Shown here in pieces: positions 1-6,714 of a stretch of 12,020 nt of DNA (the stretch's first letter is position 1; every line of letters begins with the position of its first letter). The stretch is from Emcibacter sp. (lineage in GTDB: Bacteria > Pseudomonadota > Alphaproteobacteria > Sphingomonadales > Emcibacteraceae). Position numbers and translations under genes: made by a program. The stretch lies in NCBI GenBank assembly GCA_027019205.1, contig JALUWZ010000088.1, positions 1-12,020 on the forward strand, in the 5' to 3' direction. A model generated the notes under the pieces. That model was given only the letters and a program-made list of their open reading frames with translations. It had not been told where the DNA came from and ran no database searches.

Positions 1-1
1 A

Positions 2-139
2 ATATCGTCGGGGCTGTCTGCCGGGGATATGGAAAAAATGGTTGATTTATGGGGCGCTTCCGGCATGAAACAGGCAGGTAAAAACCTTGAAGCCCTGCAA
101 AATATATTCTGGCAAACGGCACAAGCCAAAGATAAATGA
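2..139 (+). CDS. 3' end of a small protein gene, possibly DUF6489 family (partial)
   Basis: An open frame enters from the left edge and stops with TGA at 137-139, giving 45 visible residues rich in Met, Lys, Ala and Trp (for example EKMVDLWGASGM, then a phrase ending NIFWQTAQAKDK). Its stop overlaps the mnmE start as ATGA, so it is probably co-transcribed and translationally coupled with mnmE. The pattern of a short helical tail with Trp and a closing FW dipeptide resembles the small DUF6489 proteins that often precede mnmE in Alphaproteobacteria. That family assignment is from memory and only tentative, and no function is known to me. The start codon lies outside the window. Confidence 0.6.
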   Translation: MSSGLSAGDMEKMVDLWGASGMKQAGKNLEALQNIFWQTAQAKDK

Positions 140-1500
140 CCGGCATGGTGCAAGAGACAATATTTGCCCTGTCGAGCGGAAAAGGCCGGGCCGGGGTGTC
201 GGTTATCCGCCTGTCCGGTCCCGATACGCTGGCCGCGATTGAAAAGCTTGTGGACAGAACCGACATACCGGTTCCACGTGAAGCCCGTCTATGCTGGTTT
301 ACTGACCCGGAAAACGGCCATCGTCTGGACCGGGGGATATTGCTTTATTTTCAGGGGCCGAAAAGCTTTACCGGCGAAGATGTTGGCGAATTTCACCTGC
401 ATGGTGGCCGGGCGGTTATCAGCGGTTTTTTTGCGGCCCTGCTTAAAATTCCCGGATTAAGACCGGCGCTTCCGGGTGAATTTACCCGCCGGGCCTTTGA
501 TAATGGCAAGATGGATCTGACGGCAGCAGAGGGACTGGCAGACCTGATCAATGCTGAAACCGAGGCCCAGAAAAGGCAGGCACTTAGGCTTATGGAAGGC
601 CGTCTGGCTGATCTTTATGAAGGCTGGCGTAGGGAGATTATATCGGCAATGGCCCTGGTGGAGGCAGAAATAGATTTTGCCGACGAAGATATTCCGGAGG
701 ATGTCACCGCCGCCGTTTTTCGGTCGATAGACCAGTTGCGCCAGAATATTACAGAGCATATCGGCGCGGGTTTTCGGGGGGAACGTATCAGGGACGGGCT
801 GCAGGTGGTCATTATTGGTGAGCCTAATGTCGGTAAATCCACCCTGCTTAATTTCTTGTCACAACGGGATGTTGCCATCGTAACCGATATTGCCGGCACC
901 ACGCGGGATATGCTGGAGGTTCATCTGGATATAGAAGGCTTTCCGGTCACGGTTGTCGATACCGCCGGACTGCGGGAAAGCCGGGATATTATCGAACGGG
1001 AAGGCATCCGCCGTGCCGAGCGGCGGGCCAGGACCGCCGATATTACGATTGCGATGATTGATGCCGGTGACTGGCCGGATATTCCTGATACGCTCAGGGA
1101 TAAAATAAACAAAGATACGATTATTCTGCTCAACAAGAGCGATCTCTGTATGCCATCAAAAAAGGAATTATCCTGTAGTCATCAGGAGTGTCTTGCCGTT
1201 ATGGCGGTTTCCCTGAAGCAGGAAAAGGGGACCGGGGCGTTATTATCCAGACTTTCCCGGGAAGTAAAAGCGCGAATGGAGCTGGTCGATGCACCAAACC
1301 TCACCCGGGAGAGACATAGACAGCTGCTTGTGACCAGCCTGCATCATCTGGACCGGTTTATAGACTCACCGGACAAGGAACTGGCGCTGCTGGCGGAAGA
1401 TCTCAGAATGGCGGCCCGGGCGCTTGGGACGATTACCGGGCGGGTTGATGTGGAAGATGTTCTTGAGGTGATTTTTTCTGAATTCTGTATTGGAAAATAA
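136..1500 (+). CDS. mnmE: tRNA uridine-5-carboxymethylaminomethyl(34) synthesis GTPase MnmE
   Basis: MnmE is the GTPase and formyl-tetrahydrofolate-binding partner of MnmG. Together they install (carboxymethyl)aminomethyl groups on wobble U34 of several tRNAs in the cytoplasm. The 454 residues equal the usual family length. The N-terminal folate-binding domain starts with TIFALSSGKGRAG (residues 8-20). An embedded G domain carries G1 GEPNVGKS (228-235), the G2/K-loop region TDIAGTTRD (250-258), G3 DTAG (275-278) and G4 NKSD (333-336). The protein ends in CIGK (451-454), the conserved C-terminal motif whose cysteine is needed for modification. The ATG at 136 sits in an ATGA overlap with the preceding gene. 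The in-frame ATG at 145 is a possible alternative start. A degenerate parS-like sequence lies inside the gene at 270-285. Confidence 0.97.
   Translation: MTGMVQETIFALSSGKGRAGVSVIRLSGPDTLAAIEKLVDRTDIPVPREARLCWFTDPENGHRLDRGILLYFQGPKSFTGEDVGEFHLHGGRAVISGFFAALLKIPGLRPALPGEFTRRAFDNGKMDLTAAEGLADLINAETEAQKRQALRLMEGRLADLYEGWRREIISAMALVEAEIDFADEDIPEDVTAAVFRSIDQLRQNITEHIGAGFRGERIRDGLQVVIIGEPNVGKSTLLNFLSQRDVAIVTDIAGTTRDMLEVHLDIEGFPVTVVDTAGLRESRDIIEREGIRRAERRARTADITIAMIDAGDWPDIPDTLRDKINKDTIILLNKSDLCMPSKKELSCSHQECLAVMAVSLKQEKGTGALLSRLSREVKARMELVDAPNLTRERHRQLLVTSLHHLDRFIDSPDKELALLAEDLRMAARALGTITGRVDVEDVLEVIFSEFCIGK
270..285 (+). promoter_or_regulatory. degenerate parS-like site inside mnmE
   Basis: The sequence GGTTCCACGTGAAGCC matches the parS consensus TGTTCCACGTGAAACA at 13 of 16 positions, with the central GTTCCACGTGAA intact. 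It encodes part of VPREA in mnmE. Nearby stronger parS sites make a weak ParB-binding role plausible, but chance or coding constraint cannot be excluded. Confidence 0.4.
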
Positions 1501-1505
1501 CAGAA

Positions 1506-1521
1506 TGTTTCACGTGGAACA
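1506..1521 (+). promoter_or_regulatory. parS: parS centromere site (perfect consensus)
   Basis: TGTTTCACGTGGAACA is the exact reverse complement of the canonical chromosomal parS sequence TGTTCCACGTGAAACA. It lies just after the mnmE stop codon and before the mnmG promoter, in non-coding DNA. ParB, encoded about 3.5 kb downstream, is expected to load and spread from it as a CTP-dependent clamp. A 16-base perfect match is far beyond chance in 12 kb. Confidence 0.96.
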
Positions 1522-1551
1522 TCACGGGCGGTTATTGTCCTGAAACAGGCT

Positions 1552-1580
1552 TTGACTTTATCTGGTGAAAAAACTAGAGT
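1552..1580 (+). promoter_or_regulatory. predicted sigma70-type promoter for mnmG-rsmG-parAB
   Basis: TTGACT (1552-1557, 5/6 to the -35 consensus) and TAGAGT (1575-1580, 4/6 to the -10) are separated by exactly 17 bp. This puts transcription start near 1587, between parS and the mnmG start at 1615. It would drive mnmG, rsmG, parA and parB, all closely spaced. This is a prediction from sequence only. Confidence 0.5.
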
Positions 1581-1600
1581 CCCGGATTCAAATGACATGC

Positions 1601-1608
1601 AGGATAGG
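1601..1608 (+). promoter_or_regulatory. ribosome binding site that decides the mnmG start
   Basis: AGGATAGG lies 6 bases before the ATG at 1615, whereas the upstream TTG (1552) has no purine-rich sequence at the right distance. This favours 1615 as the true start of mnmG. Confidence 0.6.
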
Positions 1609-1614
1609 TTTTTA

Positions 1615-3486
1615 ATGTTTCACTATGATGTTATCGTAATTGGCGGCGGTCATGCCGGCTGTGAAGCCGCCGCCGCCGCCGCGCGCTTTGGCGCCAGAAC
1701 ATTATTGGTCACACACAGGATTGAAACAATCGGCGAAATGTCGTGCAACCCCGCCATTGGCGGCCTTGGCAAGGGCCATCTGGTTCGGGAAATTGACGCG
1801 CTTGACGGTCTTATGGGCCGGGTGATTGATGAGGCAGGAATCCAGTTTCGGATGCTCAACAAGCGCAAGGGTCCGGCGGTACAGGGGCCACGGGCGCAGG
1901 CGGACCGGAAATTATATCGTACAGCCATGCAGAATTATATCCTGAATTATCCGAATCTGGAGGTCAGGGCCGCCGCAGTAGAAGGGCTGATCTTGAAATC
2001 AGACGACAAAGATCAGCAGGTTTCCGGAATCGTCACGGCTGACGGCGAAGAAATTTCCGCTGGACGGGTTGTGCTGACCACCGGCACTTTTTTGCGTGGC
2101 TTGATCCATCAGGGCGATAAACAGACTCCGGCGGGCCGGCTTGGCGAGGGGCCAGCTCTTGGCCTGTCGCAGAGCCTGCTCGGCGCGGGCTTTGATCTGG
2201 GCCGTCTTAAAACAGGGACGCCTGCACGTCTGGACGGCAGCAGCATTGACTGGTCACGGTGCAAAGCTCAGCCAGGTGATGTACCACCGGTGCCGTTTTC
2301 CTTTATAAACAAACGGATAGATGTTCCGCAGATCAAGTGTCATATCACATATACGACCGAAGAAACCCACAGAATTATCCGGGAAAATATACAAAGATCG
2401 GCGATGTATAGCGGCAATATTTCCGGCACCGGGCCACGATATTGCCCGTCGATAGAGGATAAGGTGGTGCGGTTTGCCGATAAAAACAGCCATCAGATCT
2501 TTCTTGAGCCGGAAGGGCTGGAGGATGAGACGATCTATCCCAATGGCATTTCCACCTCTCTGCCGCAAGATATTCAGTCGGCTTTTCTGCGGACTATTCC
2601 CGGTCTTGAAAATGTTGTAATCCGGCAGTTTGGTTATGCGATCGAATATGATTTTGTTGATCCGCGTGAGCTTCTGGTGACGCTTGAAACCAAAAAAATA
2701 GCCGGGCTTTATTTTGCCGGGCAGATTAACGGGACCACGGGATATGAGGAGGCTGCGGCACAGGGACTGGTCGCGGGGGCCAATGCCGCCGCATCTGCCG
2801 CAGGCAGCCGGGAGTTTATTCTTGACCGGGCTGACGGCTATATCGGCGTTATGATTGATGACCTGGTGACCAAAGGTACGCGCGAACCGTACCGGATGTT
2901 CACCAGCCGGGCCGAATATCGTCTGAAACTAAGATCAGATAATGCAGACCAGCGCCTGACCCCTATCGGTCTTGATTTCGGGATTGTCGGTGCGGCGCGT
3001 AAAGAGATTTTTACAGAAAAAAAAGCGGCATTAGATAAATATAGCGTAATGATCGACGCAAAATCTATCTCTCCGTCCAAAGCCGCCAAATATGGCCTTA
3101 AAATCAATCAGGACGGAGTCAGGCGCACGGCAAAGACCCTGTTATCCCATGCTGGCATAGGAATGCGTGACCTGTGCCGTATCTGGCCGGAATTGAGCGA
3201 AATACCAACAGATATCGCCGGACAGATTGAAATAGAAGCGACCTATAGCGCCTATCTTGAACGGCAGGAGGCTGATATTCTGGCCTTTCGCAAGGATGAA
3301 AGGCTGATGCTGCCCAAGGGTCTTGATTATGCCATGGTTGGGGGGTTATCCAATGAGGTCAGAGAAAAATTAACGGCGGCCCGCCCGGCAACATTGGGGT
3401 CTGCGGCGCGGATTTCCGGGGTGACGCCGGTGGCCCTGAACAGCTTGCTAAGGCATGTCAAAAGAAAAGATACTGTTTCAGGATGA
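1615..3486 (+). CDS. mnmG: tRNA uridine-5-carboxymethylaminomethyl(34) synthesis enzyme MnmG
   Basis: MnmG (GidA) is the FAD- and NADH-dependent partner of MnmE in wobble U34 modification. From the ATG at 1615 it has 623 residues, close to the 629 of E. coli. It opens with the Rossmann FAD motif GGGHAG (residues 10-15). Cys44 lies in CNPAIGGLGKGH and Cys277 in RYCPSIEDK, the two cysteines conserved in the family. GTGPRYCP and the NGTTGYEEAAAQG stretch are also typical. I chose 1615 because AGGATAGG (1601-1608) sits at good Shine-Dalgarno distance and the family begins almost directly at the FAD motif. The frame is open further upstream to a TTG at 1552, but that TTG lies in the predicted -35 box, so I reject it. 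The in-frame ATG at 1597 is less likely. The stop overlaps rsmG as ATGA. Confidence 0.97.
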   Translation: MFHYDVIVIGGGHAGCEAAAAAARFGARTLLVTHRIETIGEMSCNPAIGGLGKGHLVREIDALDGLMGRVIDEAGIQFRMLNKRKGPAVQGPRAQADRKLYRTAMQNYILNYPNLEVRAAAVEGLILKSDDKDQQVSGIVTADGEEISAGRVVLTTGTFLRGLIHQGDKQTPAGRLGEGPALGLSQSLLGAGFDLGRLKTGTPARLDGSSIDWSRCKAQPGDVPPVPFSFINKRIDVPQIKCHITYTTEETHRIIRENIQRSAMYSGNISGTGPRYCPSIEDKVVRFADKNSHQIFLEPEGLEDETIYPNGISTSLPQDIQSAFLRTIPGLENVVIRQFGYAIEYDFVDPRELLVTLETKKIAGLYFAGQINGTTGYEEAAAQGLVAGANAAASAAGSREFILDRADGYIGVMIDDLVTKGTREPYRMFTSRAEYRLKLRSDNADQRLTPIGLDFGIVGAARKEIFTEKKAALDKYSVMIDAKSISPSKAAKYGLKINQDGVRRTAKTLLSHAGIGMRDLCRIWPELSEIPTDIAGQIEIEATYSAYLERQEADILAFRKDERLMLPKGLDYAMVGGLSNEVREKLTAARPATLGSAARISGVTPVALNSLLRHVKRKDTVSG

Positions 3487-4121
3487 GTATGGTCTGTGAT
3501 GCGAAAAGTTTTCTAAAGGAAACCGGTGTTTCACGTGAAACGCTGGCAAAGATAAATATTTACGCCGGTCTTCTGGAAAAATGGCAGAAGAAAATAAATC
3601 TGGTCAGCACCGGAACCCTGCCGGATATATGGTCCCGGCATTTTTATGACAGTTTTCAGTTAAGGGTTTTTCTGGACCGGACAGCGGGAAAAAAATTACA
3701 GATTCTTGATATTGGCAGTGGTGCAGGCTTTCCGGGTCTGCTACTCTCTATTGTGGGACCGGGCAGATTCCATATGGTGGAAAGTAATGGCAAAAAATGC
3801 GCTTTCATGAATCAGGTAATTCGGGAAACGGGCTGTGATGCCGTTGTTCATTGTAAACGGATTGAAGATTTGAGCCATTTCCCGGTGGACTATATTATTT
3901 CACGGGCCTGTGCCCCGCTTGATAAGCTGCTTGGCCTTGGGCGGCATTTTATAGGGTCCGGAACGGTCTGTCTGTTTTTAAAGGGAAAAAACGCCGATGA
4001 TGAAATTGAGGCGGCGAGATTAAAATGGGATTTTATACTGGAAAAATTCACAAGCGTCAGTGAACAGTCGGGGGTTATTGTGAAAGTGAGCAATATAAAG
4101 GCGTTGAATGAGGTTAGATAG
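3483..4121 (+). CDS. rsmG: 16S rRNA (guanine(527)-N(7))-methyltransferase RsmG
   Basis: RsmG (GidB) transfers a methyl group from S-adenosylmethionine to N7 of G527 in 16S rRNA; its loss is known to give low-level streptomycin resistance. The 212-residue length fits the family (207 in E. coli). Family hallmarks are QKKINLVS (35-42), SRHFYDS (51-57), the SAM-binding loop LDIGSGAGFPGL (75-86) and the acidic VES (99-101) after the second strand. The ATG at 3483 overlaps the mnmG stop (ATGA), indicating coupled translation; an ATG two codons later is also possible. The 5' part of the gene contains a parS site that encodes the VSRET residues, an arrangement known from other Alphaproteobacteria. 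The 3' end overlaps the first codons of parA if the parA ATG is used. Confidence 0.96.
   Translation: MSMVCDAKSFLKETGVSRETLAKINIYAGLLEKWQKKINLVSTGTLPDIWSRHFYDSFQLRVFLDRTAGKKLQILDIGSGAGFPGLLLSIVGPGRFHMVESNGKKCAFMNQVIRETGCDAVVHCKRIEDLSHFPVDYIISRACAPLDKLLGLGRHFIGSGTVCLFLKGKNADDEIEAARLKWDFILEKFTSVSEQSGVIVKVSNIKALNEVR
3527..3542 (+). promoter_or_regulatory. parS: parS centromere site inside rsmG
   Basis: TGTTTCACGTGAAACG matches the fully palindromic parS form TGTTTCACGTGAAACA at 15 of 16 positions. It encodes VSRET near the RsmG N-terminus, so the DNA serves both as codons and as a ParB binding site. It lies 2.0 kb from the perfect site at 1506 and about 1.5 kb upstream of parB. Confidence 0.93.
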
Positions 4122-4947
4122 GGAAAAACAAGTGAAAATACCCACAAAGTTATCCACAGCCCGTGGCAGGACGGAAATTATCGCAATTGCCAATCAAAAG
4201 GGGGGAGTCGGCAAAACCACCACGACAATAAATCTGGCAACGGCACTGGTTGCCGCCCGGAAAAAAGTTCTGCTGGTTGATATGGATCCCCAGGGAAATG
4301 CCAGTACCGGTCTCGGGTCGGATCGCGGTAACCGGGACAACAGTATTTACGAAATTCTTACGGGGGAAATAAGCCTGGCTGAGGCGGTTATTCCGACCAT
4401 TGTTCCCGGCTTGTCGCTGGTCCCGTCAACCGTTGACCTTGCCGGGGCGGAACTGGAACTGGTCAATGAAAGCCAGCGCACCTTTCGCCTGAGGAAGGCG
4501 CTGCAGGACCCGGTTATAGACCAGTTTGACTATATACTAATAGATTGTCCGCCGTCCCTGAGCCTCTTGACGCTGAATTCGCTGGCAGCGGCCCATTCTG
4601 TGATTGTGCCGTTACAATGTGAATTTTTTGCGCTTGAGGGGTTAAGCCTGCTGTTGCGGACGATCGAAACTGTCAAAAGCAACTTCAATCCGGGGCTGGA
4701 AATAGAAGGGGTGGTTTTGACCATGTTTGACGGGCGTAACAATCTGTCCGGCCAGGTGGCAAATGATGTCCGGGGTTATCTCGGGCAGAAGGTGTTCAAG
4801 ACCGTCATTCCCCGCAATATCCGGGTGTCCGAGGCCCCGTCCCACGGCAAGCCGGTCCTGTTGTATGATTATAAATGCTCCGGCAGCCAGGCCTATATCC
4901 GGCTGGCGCGGGAATTGTTGCGCCGCGAATCTTCAAAAGCCGCATAA
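4108..4947 (+). CDS. parA: chromosome partitioning ATPase ParA
   Basis: ParA (Soj-like) is a nucleoid-bound ATPase that pulls ParB-parS complexes apart during origin segregation. The deviant Walker A motif KGGVGKT is at residues 31-37, including the signature Lys31. DMDPQGN (58-64) and the Walker B strand ending in D146 of LIDCPPS follow. The 279-residue length is normal for chromosomal ParA with a short N-terminal extension. The ATG at 4108 overlaps rsmG by 14 bases. A GTG at 4132 (residue 9), preceded by a purine-rich AGGGA near 4120-4124, would remove the overlap and also fits, so the start is uncertain. A perfect DnaA box lies in the first codons. parB follows after 35 bases, so the pair is almost certainly one transcript. 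Confidence 0.96.
   Translation: MRLDREKQVKIPTKLSTARGRTEIIAIANQKGGVGKTTTTINLATALVAARKKVLLVDMDPQGNASTGLGSDRGNRDNSIYEILTGEISLAEAVIPTIVPGLSLVPSTVDLAGAELELVNESQRTFRLRKALQDPVIDQFDYILIDCPPSLSLLTLNSLAAAHSVIVPLQCEFFALEGLSLLLRTIETVKSNFNPGLEIEGVVLTMFDGRNNLSGQVANDVRGYLGQKVFKTVIPRNIRVSEAPSHGKPVLLYDYKCSGSQAYIRLARELLRRESSKAA
4150..4158 (+). promoter_or_regulatory. single perfect DnaA box at the start of parA
   Basis: TTATCCACA is the strong DnaA-box 9-mer, located in the first codons of parA (or just after a GTG start at 4132). Only one copy was seen, so this is not an origin by itself. It could titrate DnaA or link parAB expression to initiation. A chance match in 12 kb on both strands is possible, at roughly one in ten. 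Confidence 0.4.
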
Positions 4948-4982
4948 GACAAATATTATCTTTCATACAGGATTTTTCTTAA

Positions 4983-5900
4983 ATGACGATCAGAGTAAAA
5001 ATTAAAAAAAATATTCATAAAAACAAAGGGTTAGGTAGAGGTCTTTCTGCGCTTCTTGATTCCACGGACAAGGAATATGCCAATATCAGGACCGCAGACA
5101 ATATGGGAGACCGAAATCTGCCGATTGAATTTCTGGTGCCAAACCCCTATCAGCCACGGTTCTATTTTAACAAGGATAAATCTGCCGACCTCATTAAGTC
5201 AATTCGGGACCGGGGTATCCTGCAACCCTTGCTGGTGCGGCAGCGCGGTGACCGTGATGAGTATGAAATTATTGCCGGGGAACGTCGCTGGCGGGCGGCG
5301 CAGGTTGCCGGATTGCATGAGGTTCCGGTTCTGATCCGGGAAATGACCGACAGCGAAGCCCTCGAAATTGCCCTGATTGAAAATATCCAGCGTCACGACC
5401 TCAGCCCGGTTGAGGAGGCAATGGGTTATCGGCGGCTGATGGATGAATTCGATCATACCCAGGAACAGCTGGGGCATATTGTTGGTAAAAGCCGCAGCCA
5501 TATTGCCAATCTTCTCCGGCTTCTGGTGCTGCCGGAGAAGGTTCGCCAACTGGTCGTCGAAGGAAAACTGAGCATGGGCCATGCCCGCGCCCTGATCACG
5601 GCGGAAGACGCAGAAACACTTGCCGTGAAAATAATCAGGGAAGGTTTAAGTGTTCGTCAGACTGAGCTACTGGTAAAAAAAGGCCGGGTGAAACCCCGGT
5701 CAAAATCATCCACCAAAAGCAGCAGTCAGGCCAAGGATGCAGATACCATTGCCCTTGAAAATGACCTGTCCCGTACTTTGGGCCTTACGGTTATCATTGA
5801 CTTCAAGGGTAACGAGCATGGCGAAATCCGGGTGCAGTATAAAAGCCTGGAGCAGCTGGACGATATCTGCCAACGTCTGGCGGACTGGCAACAACATTAG
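4983..5900 (+). CDS. parB: chromosome partitioning protein ParB
   Basis: ParB binds parS, hydrolyses CTP and spreads as a sliding clamp, and it stimulates ParA. The 305 residues show the full family layout. The N-terminal ParA-stimulating motif is KGLGRGLSALL (15-25). NPYQPR (54-59) follows, then the CTP-binding motifs GERRWRAA (99-106) and ENIQRHDLSP (133-142). A helix-turn-helix region spans about 158-185 (TQEQLGHIVGKSRSHIANLL). A Lys/Ser-rich linker (about 233-252) leads to the C-terminal dimerisation domain (about 254-305). ACAGGA (4967-4972) lies about 10 bases before the ATG at 4983. It is the last gene of its cluster; the next gene is convergent and only 21 bases away. Cognate parS sites are in the same window at 1506 and 3527. 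Confidence 0.97.
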   Translation: MTIRVKIKKNIHKNKGLGRGLSALLDSTDKEYANIRTADNMGDRNLPIEFLVPNPYQPRFYFNKDKSADLIKSIRDRGILQPLLVRQRGDRDEYEIIAGERRWRAAQVAGLHEVPVLIREMTDSEALEIALIENIQRHDLSPVEEAMGYRRLMDEFDHTQEQLGHIVGKSRSHIANLLRLLVLPEKVRQLVVEGKLSMGHARALITAEDAETLAVKIIREGLSVRQTELLVKKGRVKPRSKSSTKSSSQAKDADTIALENDLSRTLGLTVIIDFKGNEHGEIRVQYKSLEQLDDICQRLADWQQH

Positions 5901-5921
5901 AAAAGCGCAGATGGCTTGCAG

Positions 5922-6545
5922 CTAACAGGACATGCCGGATAATTTTTGGGACGGCTTTCTCATCCCTATCAGGCCGATTAAACCAAAAGCCAGCAACCAG
6001 ACAGGTGACGGGGCTGAAACTGCATTGACGGCGCGGGTGTTGCCATGAAGCTGTATTGAATCAATTTCTTCCCATGTGTTCAGGTTATGGTCTGTATTTA
6101 TGTAAACTTTCAAACCATTTACAAGAAAACCGGTTGTGGCCCAACTCGCCAGAAAATCAACCGGCGTGCCCGGGGCGCTGTTATCAGTTCCAGACCAGAC
6201 AGTATGAAGAGTGTTGCCCAGGTCAATAGCGTCAATTTGATAAACAAACCCGTTGCCATAGGTTTCCCTGATCGTCGCGCCATAAGAAAATACCGGCGTA
6301 TTGAAACCAACAGATATATAATGAATGCCATCATTATTGGGCAAAGTGGCCCATGATGTAGCTATATCACCATAACCAAAAGTATTGGGTGCCCCCAGCG
6401 CCTGTGCTGCCGACCACGAACTACCACTCCATTGAGAACTGAAATTCAGAACAGATGTTGCATATTGATCAATAACGGTCGCATTGGCGTTCAGAGAACC
6501 GACAAGTAATGCAGATGCGAAAATCATGTATTTAATAACAGTCAT
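5922..6545 (-). CDS. secreted PEP-CTERM-type sorting-signal protein with pappalysin/FBXL4-like beta-sandwich domain
   Basis: This 207-residue protein has a signal peptide (1-22, hydrophobic core IFASALLVGSL, likely cut after NANA). Its C-terminal sorting signal consists of APSP (178-181), a hydrophobic stretch VWLLAFGLIGLIG (182-194) and basic MRK (195-197). This is the architecture of exosortase substrates, with PSP in place of PEP/PLP; nine further residues ending in Cys follow the basic cluster. The middle (about 28-168) contains WSAAQALGAPNTFGYGD, WATLP, ISVGF and IRETYGNGF. These resemble the galactose-binding-like sandwich of pappalysin and FBXL4 (LGxPxxxxxYGD and ETYxxG signatures), which may bind a ligand or glycan. 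The ATG at 6545 has AGGAA seven bases upstream. The gene is convergent with parB, and its upstream DNA carries a sigma54 promoter. The exact function is unknown; a surface or biofilm-matrix role is inference. Confidence 0.85.
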   Translation of the reverse strand: MTVIKYMIFASALLVGSLNANATVIDQYATSVLNFSSQWSGSSWSAAQALGAPNTFGYGDIATSWATLPNNDGIHYISVGFNTPVFSYGATIRETYGNGFVYQIDAIDLGNTLHTVWSGTDNSAPGTPVDFLASWATTGFLVNGLKVYINTDHNLNTWEEIDSIQLHGNTRAVNAVSAPSPVWLLAFGLIGLIGMRKPSQKLSGMSC

Positions 6546-6606
6546 TGTTTTGTTCCTGAATAAATCCTGTTTCTATAAAATATTTATCCTTTACCAGATA
6601 AGAATA

Positions 6607-6622
6607 TGCAAATATTGTACCA
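6607..6622 (-). promoter_or_regulatory. predicted sigma54 (RpoN) promoter for the secreted-protein gene
   Basis: On the minus strand the sequence reads TGGTACAATATTTGCA. The sigma54 consensus is TGGCACG-N4-TTGCW. The invariant GG (-24) and GC (-12) are present with exact spacing, and only two positions of the -24 element differ. The predicted start near 6596 leaves an untranslated leader of about 50 bases before the ATG at 6545. Genes for PEP-CTERM proteins are known in several lineages to be sigma54-dependent under PrsK/PrsR, which supports the call. Confidence 0.7.
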
Positions 6623-6655
6623 ATTGATAATTTCTCAAGGGTTTCTGCCATTTAT

Positions 6656-6672
6656 TGAGAGGATTCCTGTTT
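6656..6672 (-). repeat. weak third copy of the 17-bp dyad element
   Basis: TGAGAGGATTCCTGTTT (+ strand) shares the AGGAtTCCTG centre with the two better copies at 6698 and 6849, matching 11 of 17 positions of the best one. It is centred about 68 bases upstream of the predicted start and 42 bases (four helical turns) from the next copy. It may be a low-affinity site. Confidence 0.35.
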
Positions 6673-6697
6673 TTTTACCCCAAATTCCCCCATAAAC

Positions 6698-6714
6698 TGT
6701 AAAGATTCCTGACA
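6698..6714 (-). repeat. 17-bp dyad element, copy 1 (candidate activator-binding site)
   Basis: TGTAAAGATTCCTGACA (+ strand) is an imperfect palindrome (6 of 8 base pairs). It is part of a 23-bp block (6698-6720) that matches 6849-6871 at 20 of 23 positions. It is centred about 110 bases upstream of the predicted sigma54 transcription start, the usual distance for an enhancer-binding protein. Confidence 0.55.

Noticed and set aside
1552..1614. In-frame TTG-initiated N-terminal extension of mnmG (21 extra residues)
   Set aside because: The TTG is part of the best -35 box, lacks a ribosome binding site, and MnmG proteins begin almost directly at the FAD motif; ATG 1615 has AGGATAGG in front.
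1663..1683. Run of GCC triplets near the mnmG start, possible simple repeat
   Set aside because: It encodes the alanine-rich helix after GGGHAGCE that is normal for MnmG, so no special repeat function is needed.
4100..4200. oriC at the DnaA box in parA
   Set aside because: Only one DnaA box, no cluster, no AT-rich unwinding stretch, and the region is coding.
5901..5921. Possible bidirectional terminator between the convergent parB and secreted-protein genes
   Set aside because: The gap is only 21 bases and I found only a three-base stem nearby (AGC/GCT) and no T-run; not supportable.
6087..6356. 89-codon + strand frame opposite the secreted-protein gene
   Set aside because: The minus-strand frame has a signal peptide, a sorting signal, a ribosome binding site and a promoter; the plus frame has none of these.
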